Source: Cryomorphaceae bacterium
Lineage (GTDB): Bacteria; Bacteroidota; Bacteroidia; Flavobacteriales; Flavobacteriaceae
NCBI GenBank assembly: GCA_003331265.1
Contig: QOPV01000003.1
Span: 18,877-82,876, forward strand
Direction of reading: 5' to 3'
Length of the DNA stretch: 64,000 nt
Shown piece by piece: positions 53,181 to 63,880 of the stretch (positions are counted from its first letter, which is position 1; the number at the start of each line of letters is the position of its first letter). Under the pieces are notes generated by a model. The model saw only the letters and a program-made list of their open reading frames with translations, searched no databases and was not told the DNA's origin. A program made the translations under genes and the position numbers.

Positions 53181-54311
53181 ATGAAAATTGCAATAGTTTG
53201 TTATCCAACATTTGGTGGAAGTGGAGTTTTAGCCACCGAACTAGGGATGTCTTTGTCCGAGCATGGCCATGAAGTGCATTTTATTGCATATGAACTTCCT
53301 GTGAGATTAAATAAATTAAATGAAAAATTATTTTTTCATAAAGTTAATGTTCCTGACTATCCTCTTTTCAATTTTCAACCTTATGAATTGGCGTTGTCAA
53401 CTAAACTGGTTGAAGTCATTAAATTACATTCTATTGAATTAATGCATGTGCATTATGCTATTCCTCATGCCTATGCGGCTTACATGGCAAAAAAGATGTT
53501 AGAAGACCAAGGTATACATGTTCCTATAGTAACTACTTTGCATGGTACGGATATAACTTTAGTCGGTAACCATCCTTTTTATAAAACAGCGGTAAATTTC
53601 AGCATAAATAAATCTGATATAGTTACTTGCGTATCAGCCAGTTTAAAGAGAGATACATTAGAAAAATTTGACATTAATAACGAAATTGAGTTAGTTCCTA
53701 ATTTTATAGATATTTCTAAATACATCCTACAACAAAAGAGATGTATTGTAGAAAATACAGAATCTAATAAAGTACCTATAATTACTCATGTAAGTAACTT
53801 TAGACCTGTTAAAAATATTAAGAATGTTGTACTAGTATTTAATAATATTCAAAAAGAAATACCATCAAAACTTCTGATGATAGGGGAGGGACCAGAAAAA
53901 GAAATGGCAGAACAACTTTGCAAAGAACTTTCTATTGAAAATAAAGTGGAATTTCTTGGGAATAGTAATCAAGTGGAAAAAAATCTGTGTCATTCTGATT
54001 TATTTTTACTCCCCTCAAATACTGAAAGCTTTGGCTTAGCAGCTTTAGAAGCAATGGCAAGTAAAGTGGCAGTAATCTCATCCGATGCAGGTGGATTATC
54101 TGAAATTAATATTCATGGAGAAACAGGGTATCTTACTAAACCAGATGATATCGAATTAATGTCTAAGTATGCTACATCAATCCTTAAAGATTCAAGTTTA
54201 TTGGAGAAATTTAAAAATAAAGCATTTAAAATGGCTAAAGCTTTTGATATCAACAACATAGTGCCAATCTATGAGAAAATATATAAGAGAGCTTTAAATA
54301 AGCTTAAATAG
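53181..54311 (+). CDS. bshA: N-acetyl-alpha-D-glucosaminyl L-malate synthase (bacillithiol biosynthesis)
   Basis: MKIAIVCYPTFGGSGVLATELG; VTTLHGTDITLVG; LLPSNTESFGLAALEAMA. Confidence 0.95.
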   Translation: MKIAIVCYPTFGGSGVLATELGMSLSEHGHEVHFIAYELPVRLNKLNEKLFFHKVNVPDYPLFNFQPYELALSTKLVEVIKLHSIELMHVHYAIPHAYAAYMAKKMLEDQGIHVPIVTTLHGTDITLVGNHPFYKTAVNFSINKSDIVTCVSASLKRDTLEKFDINNEIELVPNFIDISKYILQQKRCIVENTESNKVPIITHVSNFRPVKNIKNVVLVFNNIQKEIPSKLLMIGEGPEKEMAEQLCKELSIENKVEFLGNSNQVEKNLCHSDLFLLPSNTESFGLAALEAMASKVAVISSDAGGLSEINIHGETGYLTKPDDIELMSKYATSILKDSSLLEKFKNKAFKMAKAFDINNIVPIYEKIYKRALNKLK

Positions 54312-54708
54312 GCTCTTTCATTGAATCAAAGACTTGAACTTTCTTCCAAAGATGCTTTGCTTCATCAATAAAAATTAAATGTGTTGGAGCATCTTGATAT
54401 AATCTTTGAGCTTTAAGATTAGAAAATGTTAGTATCATGCAATAATCGTAGGAATTATCTACAACGTCTCTTTTCTCAGTGCTACCAGGTTTCCCTAAAT
54501 GTTTTTTTACTGCAATTTTATTTGTTTTAATTAATTTTTTGATTGCCATTTCAAACTCTGCTCTTTCCTGCTCGTTTTCAGGATTATTTAACCAAAAATA
54601 TACTGAATGTACAAGTGCACCATCAATATAATCAGTTTTTTTTTCAATAGTTTCACAGTTAGTAGTGAATACTAACAAACTTAATAATAGTAACAATTTA
54701 GTTTTCAT
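54304..54708 (-). CDS. Dabb-family (stress-responsive alpha/beta barrel) lipoprotein
   Basis: Lipobox TTNCET; GALVHSVYFWLNNPENEQERAEFEMAIKKL; YDYCMILTFSNLKAQRLYQDAPTHLIFIDE. Confidence 0.8.
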   Translation of the reverse strand: MKTKLLLLLSLLVFTTNCETIEKKTDYIDGALVHSVYFWLNNPENEQERAEFEMAIKKLIKTNKIAVKKHLGKPGSTEKRDVVDNSYDYCMILTFSNLKAQRLYQDAPTHLIFIDEAKHLWKKVQVFDSMKEPI

Positions 54709-54751
54709 GTTATGATTTTTAAAATCTAAACTAATTTAGTAATTTTCAATT

Positions 54752-55711
54752 ATGAATATAAAAAAAATATATACGTTAGCCTTTTGCACATTTTTTCTCT
54801 TCAACTTTCTGATTGTATTTTCTCAAAATAAAAAAGAAGTTGAGCCTATAAATATTAATGGAACTACAGCCGACTATGTGAACGAAACCTATGGAGATCA
54901 TCAAAGAAATAAATTTGATATTTGGCTGGCTAAATCAGACAAACCAACTCCACTTGTAATTTATATACATGGAGGTGGTTTTGGTAGTGGAGATAAATCA
55001 AAACATTATAATTCAAAACAATTAGTAAGTTTTTTAGATAAAGGAATTTCTGTTGCTACAATTAATTACAGATTTCAAAAACACAAACCATATGGGATTT
55101 TAGCTAGTTTAAATGATTCGAAAAGATGCCTTCAGTTTATAAGGTATCATGCTGACAAGTACAATATTGATAAAAGTAGGATAGGAATCTACGGATCCTC
55201 AGCGGGTGCTGGCACTTCGCTCTGGATAGCTTTTTCCAATGATATGGCAGATTTAGATAATTCAGATCCTATTCTGCGAGAATCCACAAGAATATCATGT
55301 GTGGGTGCCCTTGCTACTCAAGCAACTTATGATTTTTTTAGATGGCCAGAAATATTAAATCTTCCTGAGGAATTAATGTTAATCGCTAATACTGAAAGAA
55401 GAATTGCAAAAGCTTTTGGACTAAAATATGAGGAAGGAATTGATTTGAAAAGTTACAAGAAAATTATTGAAGAATTAGATTTTTTAGAAAAAATTGATAA
55501 GAATGACCCACCTATGTTTGTTTTTAATAATCAAAAAGGTGGAATTCCTTTGACTAATGGTCAGATGAATCATCATCCTTTGCATGCTAAAGCTTTAAAA
55601 GATAAGGCTGATAGAGAAGGACTAGAATCAGTGGTTTATGCTCCTAAAATTGGAATTTCAAATACTGAAAATATTGATTTAGTAGATTTTTTTAATTCTA
55701 AACTAAACTAA
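54752..55711 (+). CDS. Exported alpha/beta hydrolase (esterase/lipase type)
   Basis: VIYIHGGGFGSGD oxyanion motif; GIYGSSAGAG nucleophile elbow. Confidence 0.88.
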   Translation: MNIKKIYTLAFCTFFLFNFLIVFSQNKKEVEPININGTTADYVNETYGDHQRNKFDIWLAKSDKPTPLVIYIHGGGFGSGDKSKHYNSKQLVSFLDKGISVATINYRFQKHKPYGILASLNDSKRCLQFIRYHADKYNIDKSRIGIYGSSAGAGTSLWIAFSNDMADLDNSDPILRESTRISCVGALATQATYDFFRWPEILNLPEELMLIANTERRIAKAFGLKYEEGIDLKSYKKIIEELDFLEKIDKNDPPMFVFNNQKGGIPLTNGQMNHHPLHAKALKDKADREGLESVVYAPKIGISNTENIDLVDFFNSKLN

Positions 55712-55720
55712 ACTAAACTA
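55698..55720. repeat. Pentanucleotide tandem repeat (CTAAA)4CTA spanning the stop codons of two convergent genes
   Basis: ctaaactaaactaaactaaacta. Confidence 0.9.
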
Positions 55721-57772
55721 TTTAGGATTATAGGTACGACTAGCGTTGGCGTAAATTTCACTCTTATCAAAGCTCATTTTTTTTGTTTCAAACTTTGAAT
55801 ACATTTCCATTTGATCGCTGTAATGTGGAGAGTTTTCATGGTCACTTGACCCATATGAAATTGAGGACTCAATGTGTGTACCAGTTTTATTAAATTTTAC
55901 CATTTGAATATAAGATTCGCCATGAGTCACTCTTATCTTGCCATCTTTGTATGGAGTGGCATTCATTGCTGTGATTACATCTGGAAGTCCCCAAATGGGG
56001 ATTTCTTTATCTCCTCTTACTAGTTTTTGATAGTCTCCCAACTTAACCTTTGTTGTTTTGAAGTATTTAATCATTTTCTTTTTTACCAATTTGAGATTTT
56101 CATGAATAACTTCTTTACTAAACTTTCTGTTGATGTAGCTTTTATTGTAGTATCTAACTAAGTTATGGTAAAACATAGCGTAAGTTCCTGCTCCAATAGA
56201 TTCTATATCAGTTTTTCTATTCCAATTTTGAATCTCAACCAGTAGATCTTTTATTTCAGGATAATCATCTGGAATCATATTAAATAATTCATTGATGTCC
56301 ATAAAATTATAATTGAATGGCGTTGGAAAAGTGTTATCATATTTTATTTTATTAAAAGCATCGTAATTAATTGAATCATATGAATTTATAAGATTAAAAA
56401 TCCTGGTACTTCTGTTGTTATCATATGTCTCAAAATTCATTGTTTTGGAAAAGTTTTTAGGATTAGGATTTTCATCCAATGAAGTTGACCTAAAAGGACT
56501 ATGGTTGGCGTTGTAAACATAGCCTGATTTTGGATTAATTACCTGTGGAAGTTCTTCTGTTTTATAATATTCAGTCCATAACGTTTGGCTAGTATTTCCT
56601 GGAACAACCCCTTTCCAAAGATATTTTTCACTTCTTTTGGGGATGATCCCATTTGACATGTAGAAAATGGTATCATTTTTATCTGCATAACCAATATTAT
56701 AACCAGGAATCTCATTCATTTTCAAGATATCGTAAAACTCTTTAAAATTTTTAGCTTTATTCATTTTCCACCACTGTTCAAGGCCTCTTATTTTAAACAA
56801 AGCAGGTGTTCTTACAGAGTAATACCCTGTTTTATTTTTTAGCGTAGGTCCATAAACACTTTGGTAATATTTTTTTTTAACCTTGATGTTTAAGCCAAGT
56901 ATTTTGATGAAAGCTTTAGCTTTAAATTTTTTTAATTTAAGAATTTTATCATCAAACTTATATTCTCTTTTATTTACCATTTCTAATTGAAAAACATCTG
57001 TTTTATCAGGGTAGTTTACGGTGTGAGTCCATCCAAGATTTTGATTTGTCCCCGTTAAAATACATGGGGAACCTGCAAATGTAGCTCCAATAATATTTGT
57101 TCCTTCTTCACTTACAAGATGGGCTTCATACCAGGAGGTTGGTCCATCAAGGGGTTGATGAGTATTGATCCCTAAGTAAGTTTCACCATTTTTTGTAATA
57201 TTTGTATTAAAAGCAAATAAATTAGACCCAAGGTTATTCTCTTTAAAAAATGTTAATTCTTTCAAATTATTTTCGACTATAGACCTCACAGCTTTGTCTC
57301 CCTCACTTGATATAAATAATTGTAAGAATGAATATTTAAGCATTTTTTTAGGGTTAATAGGAAATAGTTTTTTTACAAGAACTTGATCTGGATGCTCATC
57401 AGCAAATTTGTTGATTCCTTGAGCGTAACCTTCGGCAATTTTAATGAACTTTAAATCAATTGTATTATATAAACTATCGATGACATAGTCAGATCGAATT
57501 AATTGACTTAAGAAGTCTGCACCAGCACCATTTAATCCCAAATGCTTACTCAACATTCCGTTTCCTGCCAAGTAGGCTTGTTGAATAGTTTTAAAATCAT
57601 CTTCAGAATGTGCCCATGCCAGTCCATAGGCAACTTCAGCATCTGTTTTTCCAAATATGTGAGGAACTCCATATTGATCTCTTATTATTTCAATATTTTT
57701 AGGATTAATCTGTGCAATAAGTGTGTTCAAACTTATCAGTAGAAATAATATATGGAGTTTGGTTGTTTTCAT
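55718..57772 (-). CDS. Penicillin acylase family protein (Ntn hydrolase; AHL-acylase-like)
   Basis: RDQYGVPHIFGKTDAEVAYGLAWAHSEDDF; internal catalytic-Ser region GSNLFAFNTNITKNGETYLGINTHQPLDGP. Confidence 0.9.
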   Translation of the reverse strand: MKTTKLHILFLLISLNTLIAQINPKNIEIIRDQYGVPHIFGKTDAEVAYGLAWAHSEDDFKTIQQAYLAGNGMLSKHLGLNGAGADFLSQLIRSDYVIDSLYNTIDLKFIKIAEGYAQGINKFADEHPDQVLVKKLFPINPKKMLKYSFLQLFISSEGDKAVRSIVENNLKELTFFKENNLGSNLFAFNTNITKNGETYLGINTHQPLDGPTSWYEAHLVSEEGTNIIGATFAGSPCILTGTNQNLGWTHTVNYPDKTDVFQLEMVNKREYKFDDKILKLKKFKAKAFIKILGLNIKVKKKYYQSVYGPTLKNKTGYYSVRTPALFKIRGLEQWWKMNKAKNFKEFYDILKMNEIPGYNIGYADKNDTIFYMSNGIIPKRSEKYLWKGVVPGNTSQTLWTEYYKTEELPQVINPKSGYVYNANHSPFRSTSLDENPNPKNFSKTMNFETYDNNRSTRIFNLINSYDSINYDAFNKIKYDNTFPTPFNYNFMDINELFNMIPDDYPEIKDLLVEIQNWNRKTDIESIGAGTYAMFYHNLVRYYNKSYINRKFSKEVIHENLKLVKKKMIKYFKTTKVKLGDYQKLVRGDKEIPIWGLPDVITAMNATPYKDGKIRVTHGESYIQMVKFNKTGTHIESSISYGSSDHENSPHYSDQMEMYSKFETKKMSFDKSEIYANASRTYNPK

Positions 57773-57865
57773 GATATATATAAAGCAATAATCATACCAA
57801 CAAGAGAGATGTTGATTTAAATTTCTTAAGTAAAAATAATCATATATTAGTAATAACTTTTACTT

Positions 57866-58225
57866 ATGATAGGATTTATTAAAGGAAGAACAAAAGCTGT
57901 TTATTACTCAATTAAAGGGGCTCTATATTTAATTAGAACTGAGCATTCAATTCGAGCTCAATTGTTTTTTTCAATTTGTTTTATTCTTGCTGGATTTTAT
58001 TTTGATATTTCAAAAATGGAATGGTTGTTTCAAATTTCGGCTATTTGTTTAGTGTTGTCTACAGAATCCTTAAATACAGCTATTGAAAAAGTGGCTGATT
58101 TTATACATCCTGATCATAATGAAAAAATTGGTATTATTAAAGATATTTCAGCTGGAGCAGTATTCTTTTCCGCTGTTTTTGCCATTATAACTGCTTTAAT
58201 TATATATTACCCTAAACTTATTTAA
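57866..58225 (+). CDS. dgkA: Diacylglycerol kinase family protein
   Basis: AIYYSIKGALYLIRTEHSIRAQ-like; STESLNTAIEKVADFI; KDISAGAVFFSA. Confidence 0.93.
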   Translation: MIGFIKGRTKAVYYSIKGALYLIRTEHSIRAQLFFSICFILAGFYFDISKMEWLFQISAICLVLSTESLNTAIEKVADFIHPDHNEKIGIIKDISAGAVFFSAVFAIITALIIYYPKLI

Positions 58226-58493
58226 ATTTCTCATATAATTTATCAATCCTTTTTGCTAATAAATAATCTAATTTACTCAGGCTGTTAGTGTCATGGGTCC
58301 ATAGAGTTATTTTTAATTGATTATATGAATTAGTCCAAGTAGGGTGGTGGTTAATTTCCTCTGCTACAAGTGCAATTTCATTCATAAAATTAAAAGTTAT
58401 TATGAAATTTTTGAATTTAAAAGATCTAATGAGTTTGTTGTTTTCTAACAACCATTGATTACTTATTTCTTCGTACTCTGTATTATTATCCAT
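58218..58493 (-). CDS. 4a-hydroxytetrahydrobiopterin dehydratase (PCD) family
   Basis: FKFKNFIITFNFMNEIALVAEEINHHPTWTNSYNQLKITLWTHD. Confidence 0.93.
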   Translation of the reverse strand: MDNNTEYEEISNQWLLENNKLIRSFKFKNFIITFNFMNEIALVAEEINHHPTWTNSYNQLKITLWTHDTNSLSKLDYLLAKRIDKLYEKFK

Positions 58494-58499
58494 TATTTT

Positions 58500-59240
58500 T
58501 TAGATTAGTTTAGGGATTATTGCTTTTCTTTTAATTGGGTAGTCTTTAAACTTGTCTTTGTACCAATTATGATGTGAAATTGCTCTTGGAACCAAGTTAA
58601 TAAATGTCCATACAAAAAACGAAAAGCTTCCAATATTAAAAGTCATTAAAGCAAAGCCAAACCATTCTACGAGTTCCCCAAAGAAGTTAGGACATGAAAT
58701 ATAATTGAAAAGTCCTCCTTTGGGAATTACATATTTATTGACTTCATTTTCTTTTCTTAAACTAACCAATTGATTATCTGACCATATGTTTATAATTAAT
58801 CCACCAATAAAAAAGAATAGTCCAATTAATAACATACTTATATTAATATTAGTATAATCTGTTTTTATAAGAAAGTAACCGTTAACTAATCCATTTATAA
58901 TATTAAAAAAAATAGCTGATAAAGCTATTATTAAAGGCATTTCTTTTCCTTTTGTTTTTATTCTTAGGGGATATATGATTGTTCGATTAAAATAATGAAA
59001 AATCCATAGGGATATAAAGACTGTATTTAAGCTATATAAACTAGGAGTGTATGTAAAATAGAGTGTAGGACACACCAGTAGAGCAGGAAGCTCCATTAAT
59101 ATCCATCCGGTTTTATTTGGTATTGTTTTCCCCCATTTTTTACTTGAATGTCGTCCGTAGGGGGCCTTATAATTTAGTATTATTGGGAACAGAACTAATC
59201 CTATTAAAATCCATATAGCAGTAAGAGTATAAATATCCAT
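58500..59240 (-). CDS. DUF1295 / steroid 5-alpha-reductase-like membrane protein
   Basis: YVIPKGGLFNYISCPNFFGELVEWFGFALM; ...SHHNWYKDKFKDYPIKRKAIIPKL. Confidence 0.88.
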   Translation of the reverse strand: MDIYTLTAIWILIGLVLFPIILNYKAPYGRHSSKKWGKTIPNKTGWILMELPALLVCPTLYFTYTPSLYSLNTVFISLWIFHYFNRTIIYPLRIKTKGKEMPLIIALSAIFFNIINGLVNGYFLIKTDYTNINISMLLIGLFFFIGGLIINIWSDNQLVSLRKENEVNKYVIPKGGLFNYISCPNFFGELVEWFGFALMTFNIGSFSFFVWTFINLVPRAISHHNWYKDKFKDYPIKRKAIIPKLI

Positions 59241-59250
59241 ATTAAATGAA

Positions 59251-59276
59251 AAAACCCGCTAATAAAAGCGGGTTTT
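59251..59276 (-). terminator. Intrinsic terminator after susCD
   Basis: aaaacccgctaataaaagcgggtttt. Confidence 0.8.
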
Positions 59277-59303
59277 AATAAATATCTTGGTTAGATTAAG
59301 ATA

Positions 59304-60737
59304 TTAGTATCCGTAGTTTTGAACCATGTTAGGGTTAGCATTTAACTCAGATTGATAAATTGGCATTGCTGTATTATAATCACCATATGCTGGTGTCGTT
59401 CCAGTTTTATCATCATTAAGTTGCTTAGTTGAATCAATAAGCGGCATTCCTTGACCAGTTCTTAGTAAGTCATCATATCTCAATCCTTCACAATAAAATT
59501 CCTTTCTTCTTTCTTGAAGAATATTATCTAGAGTTGCAGAAGCATAATAATTTGCTCCTAAACCTCTGATTGCAGGAATATTATTCAGGTAAGTTAAAGC
59601 AGTTGCAGCATCTCCACCTCTTAGCATAGCTTCAGCGTAGATTAGGTGCATTTCTTCAACTCTAATAATTGTAACGTTATCAGTACCTGTCATAGTAGGG
59701 AATTTACCTAAAACTGTTGGGTAACCTTGAGCTGTACCTACCATATTAGATGCAAATCTTACATCAGCTGCATCAGCGATATCATAAAGATCAGGATTAG
59801 TTCCAGTTCCAGTAAGAATTCTTACATCTCCATAAGATGTTCCTCTTAAAATATAAGCAATTCCATTAATTCCAGGGTTATCAGAACCTGACATTGCAAT
59901 CTCTAATAAGGAGTTGCTGGCATTATCAGTAGTATAAGACGCTGCAAATCCAGCTGCGCTAACAGGTGACTTTCCAGAGTTGTCAATTACCCATTTTGCC
60001 ATAGTACCAGCTGTAGCGTATAAACTACTGTCTACAGAACCTGCATACAATAATGCTCTAGCACCAACTGCATAAGCTCCAGCAAGTGTCATGTAACTAG
60101 ACGAAACTGGTTGAGTCCACCCAGACATCATAGCAATTCCTGTTGTAATATCAGCAGTAATATCAGCTACATTTGAACCAACTGTTCCTCTAGCAGGTGA
60201 CAGGTTTTCGGGAACCTTGTATGTTTTCACATATGGAACTCCTAAAGAACTACCACCACCTTGACCAGTAATAAAATGTTGACCATAGGCTTTTAATAAA
60301 TCGAAGTGCACTAATGCTCTTAAGGCATGAGCTTGACCTTGTATGAAGGATATTCCATTTTGATCACCTTCAAGGGAAGCAGCATCAGCCCCAATAACTA
60401 TATTACAAATTGCAATTACTGAATAATATTGAGACCATGAACCAGCTCCTTGAGAACTATAATCCATTGAAGAACTTGCAAATCTACCAGAGTTCATGTT
60501 TGAGTACATGTTATCTGTTCTAACATCTCCATCAATAATTTGATTTCTTCCATAGTAACCAGAAGCTGCCATTCTATCGTAGGCACTATTAAGTACAGAC
60601 CCTAAATCGGCTTCGCTCTTAATACCAGATGCTAAATCTTTATCTAGAGATAATACAGGCTCTAGATCTTCATCTCCACAGGAAACAATAATTGTTGCCG
60701 CGAAGAAAAATAGTAAGTATTTTTTTATATTTTTCAT
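59304..60737 (-). CDS. SusD/RagB family outer membrane lipoprotein
   Basis: Lipobox IVSCGD; RALVHFDLLKAYGQHF; ERRKEFYCEGLRYDDLLRTG. Confidence 0.95.
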   Translation of the reverse strand: MKNIKKYLLFFFAATIIVSCGDEDLEPVLSLDKDLASGIKSEADLGSVLNSAYDRMAASGYYGRNQIIDGDVRTDNMYSNMNSGRFASSSMDYSSQGAGSWSQYYSVIAICNIVIGADAASLEGDQNGISFIQGQAHALRALVHFDLLKAYGQHFITGQGGGSSLGVPYVKTYKVPENLSPARGTVGSNVADITADITTGIAMMSGWTQPVSSSYMTLAGAYAVGARALLYAGSVDSSLYATAGTMAKWVIDNSGKSPVSAAGFAASYTTDNASNSLLEIAMSGSDNPGINGIAYILRGTSYGDVRILTGTGTNPDLYDIADAADVRFASNMVGTAQGYPTVLGKFPTMTGTDNVTIIRVEEMHLIYAEAMLRGGDAATALTYLNNIPAIRGLGANYYASATLDNILQERRKEFYCEGLRYDDLLRTGQGMPLIDSTKQLNDDKTGTTPAYGDYNTAMPIYQSELNANPNMVQNYGY

Positions 60738-60741
60738 ATTA

Positions 60742-63700
60742 TTAAAATTTTAAGTTTACACCGAATGAAACAGACTTTAATGGTGGAGTATAAATTTCCC
60801 ACGATCCACTATTTCTAATTTCAGGGTCTACTGTTAAACCTGGATCTTTAGTCCAAGTAAATAGGTTTAAACCTCTTGCACTAAATGATACATTGTCAAA
60901 TCCTAGTCTGTTAGCTATGTTTTGAGGTAAGTTATAACCAACTACAACATCTCTAAGTCTTACAAAGTCTCCATCATGTAAAAATCTAGTAGTAGTTCCA
61001 GATCCAGTAGCAGAAGTACTAGTACTCCATCTCATTCTTGGAACATCTGTAATATCACCAGGCTTTTGCCATCTTTCCATTAGCTTCTGAGCACCTTGGT
61101 AATATCTAACTGAAAGTAATCCAGTATTTTCTGAATACCAACTCCATCTTTCAAATACTTTGTGTCCACCTGCAAAATACAAGTTTCCATCTACATAGAA
61201 GTTTTTATAAGACAATCTAGTACCAAGTCCCCCAGAGTAAGTTGGAATTCTATCTCCTTGAACCATTTGAGAAGCTTCGTTGTAACTATTTACTATCTCC
61301 ATACTTGGATCGGTTGCACCACCTTTGTAGTATCTTGGATCTCCTGTAGCAGAATCTACTCCAGCCCATCCTCTAATATACCAGACACCCATTGGCTCTC
61401 CAACTCTAGTTCTGTTGTAAAATCCGTCCAAGTTAATATCTGTACCATCAGCTCTTTTTGCTAATGTTAATACTTCGTTATCATTGGTAGCATAGTTAGA
61501 ATATACATTCCAAGTGAAGTCTCCTAATTTCAAGACATCTGCTGAAATTTCAATTTCAATTCCCTTATTTTCAACTTCACCAACATTTTGTGTTTGAGAA
61601 CTGTGTCCAGATGTTGTTGACAAAGGAACACTTTGAAGTAAGTCGTTAGTGTTCTTGTTATAGTAACCTATCGTTCCAGAAACTCTATTACCTAGGATTG
61701 AGAAATCAAGACCAATATCGTATAGTGTCTGCTTTTCCCAAGAGAATAATAGATTTCCAAAAGTAGATGGATAAACAGCTCCTTGGTCGTTATAACTAGC
61801 ACTGTATCCAAATAAAGATTGGTACTGATTTAATCCAACTCCATTGTTTCCTGTTTCTCCAATAGAAGCTCTAAGTTTTAAGTTGTTAATCCAGTCATTG
61901 TCTTGTAACCAGCTTTCTTGGGTTATGTTCCAAGCTAAACCAGCCGACCAGAAATTACCAAATCTATTTCCGCTAGAAAATCTTGAAGATCCATCTCTTT
62001 TAAAAGAAAAATCAGCAACATATTTGTCTTTAAACGTATAGTTTAATAAAGCTAAGTAAGAAAGCTCTTTCCAATCAGAAAAACCTCCACTAGCAGATTG
62101 GTCAGTTCCAAAACTACTTACATAGTATAGTCCTTCAGCAGGTACATTGTAACCGCTTGAAGAGTTGTTAGTGTTTTTACTTCTTCCAAATGCCATTTGC
62201 ACAGTAGCAGCAATATTATGGTCATTTGCTATAGTTTTAACATAATCCAAAGTTTGAGTAGAAAACCATGTAAAGTTTCTAGAAGTGTTTTGGTATGCGT
62301 ATCCACCTCTAGTTCTACCATCACCATGATTAGGGTCTCTAAATTCATGAGAAACTCCTAATAAGAAGTCAATAGCATATCTAGTTCTGAATTTAAGATC
62401 ATCAGTAATCCTATAAGTAACACTAGTATTGGAAATTGCTCTAGTACCGTCATTTTGCTGAATATTTTTTTCAGCTAAATAAAGCGTGTTAAATACACTT
62501 GTACTTAGGCCAATATTCCATGATCCATCAGCATTCTTTGGTTGTTGGAACGGACTCATAAATATTCTATTTGCTTGAGGAGCACCAAAATATGAACCAC
62601 CCTCATGAATACCGTTTTGAATTGAGTTAGAAACTCTATTTGAAGTGTTTATATCAATTTTTCCTGCCTTTCTTCTGTACGTGAAAGAACCACTTACTTG
62701 CTCGTAATCTGTACCAACAGATGTTCCAACAGTATTTTTATATCCAACTGACATTCTAAAGTTTTCCTGAGCAGATCCACCTGAGGCAGAAAGATCGTAA
62801 GATTGGTAAGGAGCGTCTTTTACTTTAATAAGTTCTTCCCAATTACCATCCACTCTTCCTCCAGCATCCCATGCAGCAGCACCAGCGAAATTAGCAAGAG
62901 CGTAATTAGTAGCTCTCTCTTTAGTCCATCCGTAATCATTAATTAAAGTTTCAGCACCAAGTTCAAGTCTTTGCTCACCAGTTAACATTGGTCTTTCATC
63001 TCTGGCATAGTTTTGAAAACCATATTGACTAGTTAAGTTGTACTTGACCTCTCCTGCTGATCCTCCTTTTGTAGTAATTACAATTACACCATTAGAACCT
63101 CTAGCACCATATGGAGCAGTAGCAGACGCATCTTTAAGTACAGTAATACTTTCGATATCTGAAGCGTTAACCATAGATAAGACACCCATGTCTGTTAAAA
63201 GAGGACTAATTGATCCATTGTTAACAGGAACTCCATCAATTACAAATAAAGGAGCGTTAGATCCTGAAATTGATCCCTCACCTCTAATTCTAATGTCTTG
63301 AGGAGCACCAGGTGTACCTGATTGCGTAGTAACTCTAAGACCTGCAACACGCCCTTGAAGAGCTTGATCAGGAGAACTTAATGCAACACCCTCAATCAAT
63401 TCGGAGTCAATTACTACAGCACTACTTGTTAATCTTTTACGATCCCTTGTAGTAATACCTGTAACAACTACCTCATCAAGTTCGTTGCTTGAGTTAAGTT
63501 GAACATTAATTTTGTTTGAATTTCCAACAGTAACAGATTTACTTTCAAATCCTACAAAACTGAAGACTAAAACGTCACCTTCAGATGCAGAAATTGAATA
63601 GTTACCATCAAAATCAGTAGTGACACCATTATTTGTGCCCTCTACAATTACTGTTGCCCCAGGAAGTGCTAAACTCATATCATCGGAAACATTACCGGTA

Positions 63701-63774
63701 ATAGTGTTTTGAGCAAAACCTAGATACGACACAATCATAAATGAAAGTGTCATAAATAATTTGAATTGTTTCAT
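60742..63774 (-). CDS. SusC/RagA family TonB-linked outer membrane protein
   Basis: CarboxypepD_reg-like N-term ITGNVSDDMSLALPGATVIVEGTNNGVTTDFDGNYSIS; LDEVVVTGI plug; SITVLKDASATAPYGARGSNGVIVITTKGG. Confidence 0.97.
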   Translation of the reverse strand: MKQFKLFMTLSFMIVSYLGFAQNTITGNVSDDMSLALPGATVIVEGTNNGVTTDFDGNYSISASEGDVLVFSFVGFESKSVTVGNSNKINVQLNSSNELDEVVVTGITTRDRKRLTSSAVVIDSELIEGVALSSPDQALQGRVAGLRVTTQSGTPGAPQDIRIRGEGSISGSNAPLFVIDGVPVNNGSISPLLTDMGVLSMVNASDIESITVLKDASATAPYGARGSNGVIVITTKGGSAGEVKYNLTSQYGFQNYARDERPMLTGEQRLELGAETLINDYGWTKERATNYALANFAGAAAWDAGGRVDGNWEELIKVKDAPYQSYDLSASGGSAQENFRMSVGYKNTVGTSVGTDYEQVSGSFTYRRKAGKIDINTSNRVSNSIQNGIHEGGSYFGAPQANRIFMSPFQQPKNADGSWNIGLSTSVFNTLYLAEKNIQQNDGTRAISNTSVTYRITDDLKFRTRYAIDFLLGVSHEFRDPNHGDGRTRGGYAYQNTSRNFTWFSTQTLDYVKTIANDHNIAATVQMAFGRSKNTNNSSSGYNVPAEGLYYVSSFGTDQSASGGFSDWKELSYLALLNYTFKDKYVADFSFKRDGSSRFSSGNRFGNFWSAGLAWNITQESWLQDNDWINNLKLRASIGETGNNGVGLNQYQSLFGYSASYNDQGAVYPSTFGNLLFSWEKQTLYDIGLDFSILGNRVSGTIGYYNKNTNDLLQSVPLSTTSGHSSQTQNVGEVENKGIEIEISADVLKLGDFTWNVYSNYATNDNEVLTLAKRADGTDINLDGFYNRTRVGEPMGVWYIRGWAGVDSATGDPRYYKGGATDPSMEIVNSYNEASQMVQGDRIPTYSGGLGTRLSYKNFYVDGNLYFAGGHKVFERWSWYSENTGLLSVRYYQGAQKLMERWQKPGDITDVPRMRWSTSTSATGSGTTTRFLHDGDFVRLRDVVVGYNLPQNIANRLGFDNVSFSARGLNLFTWTKDPGLTVDPEIRNSGSWEIYTPPLKSVSFGVNLKF

Positions 63775-63880
63775 ATGTTTATTTTTGATTATCTAACAAA
63801 TATGTTAAATTAAAGTTAAATAGAAAAGTTTTTTCTAACAAAAAATCATCATATCCATAACTAGGAGCATAAATTTTTAT

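Noticed and set aside
61162-61464. Plus-strand ORFs within susC (also 61844-62041, 63038-63301)
   Set aside because: Antisense shadows of a SusC/RagA gene
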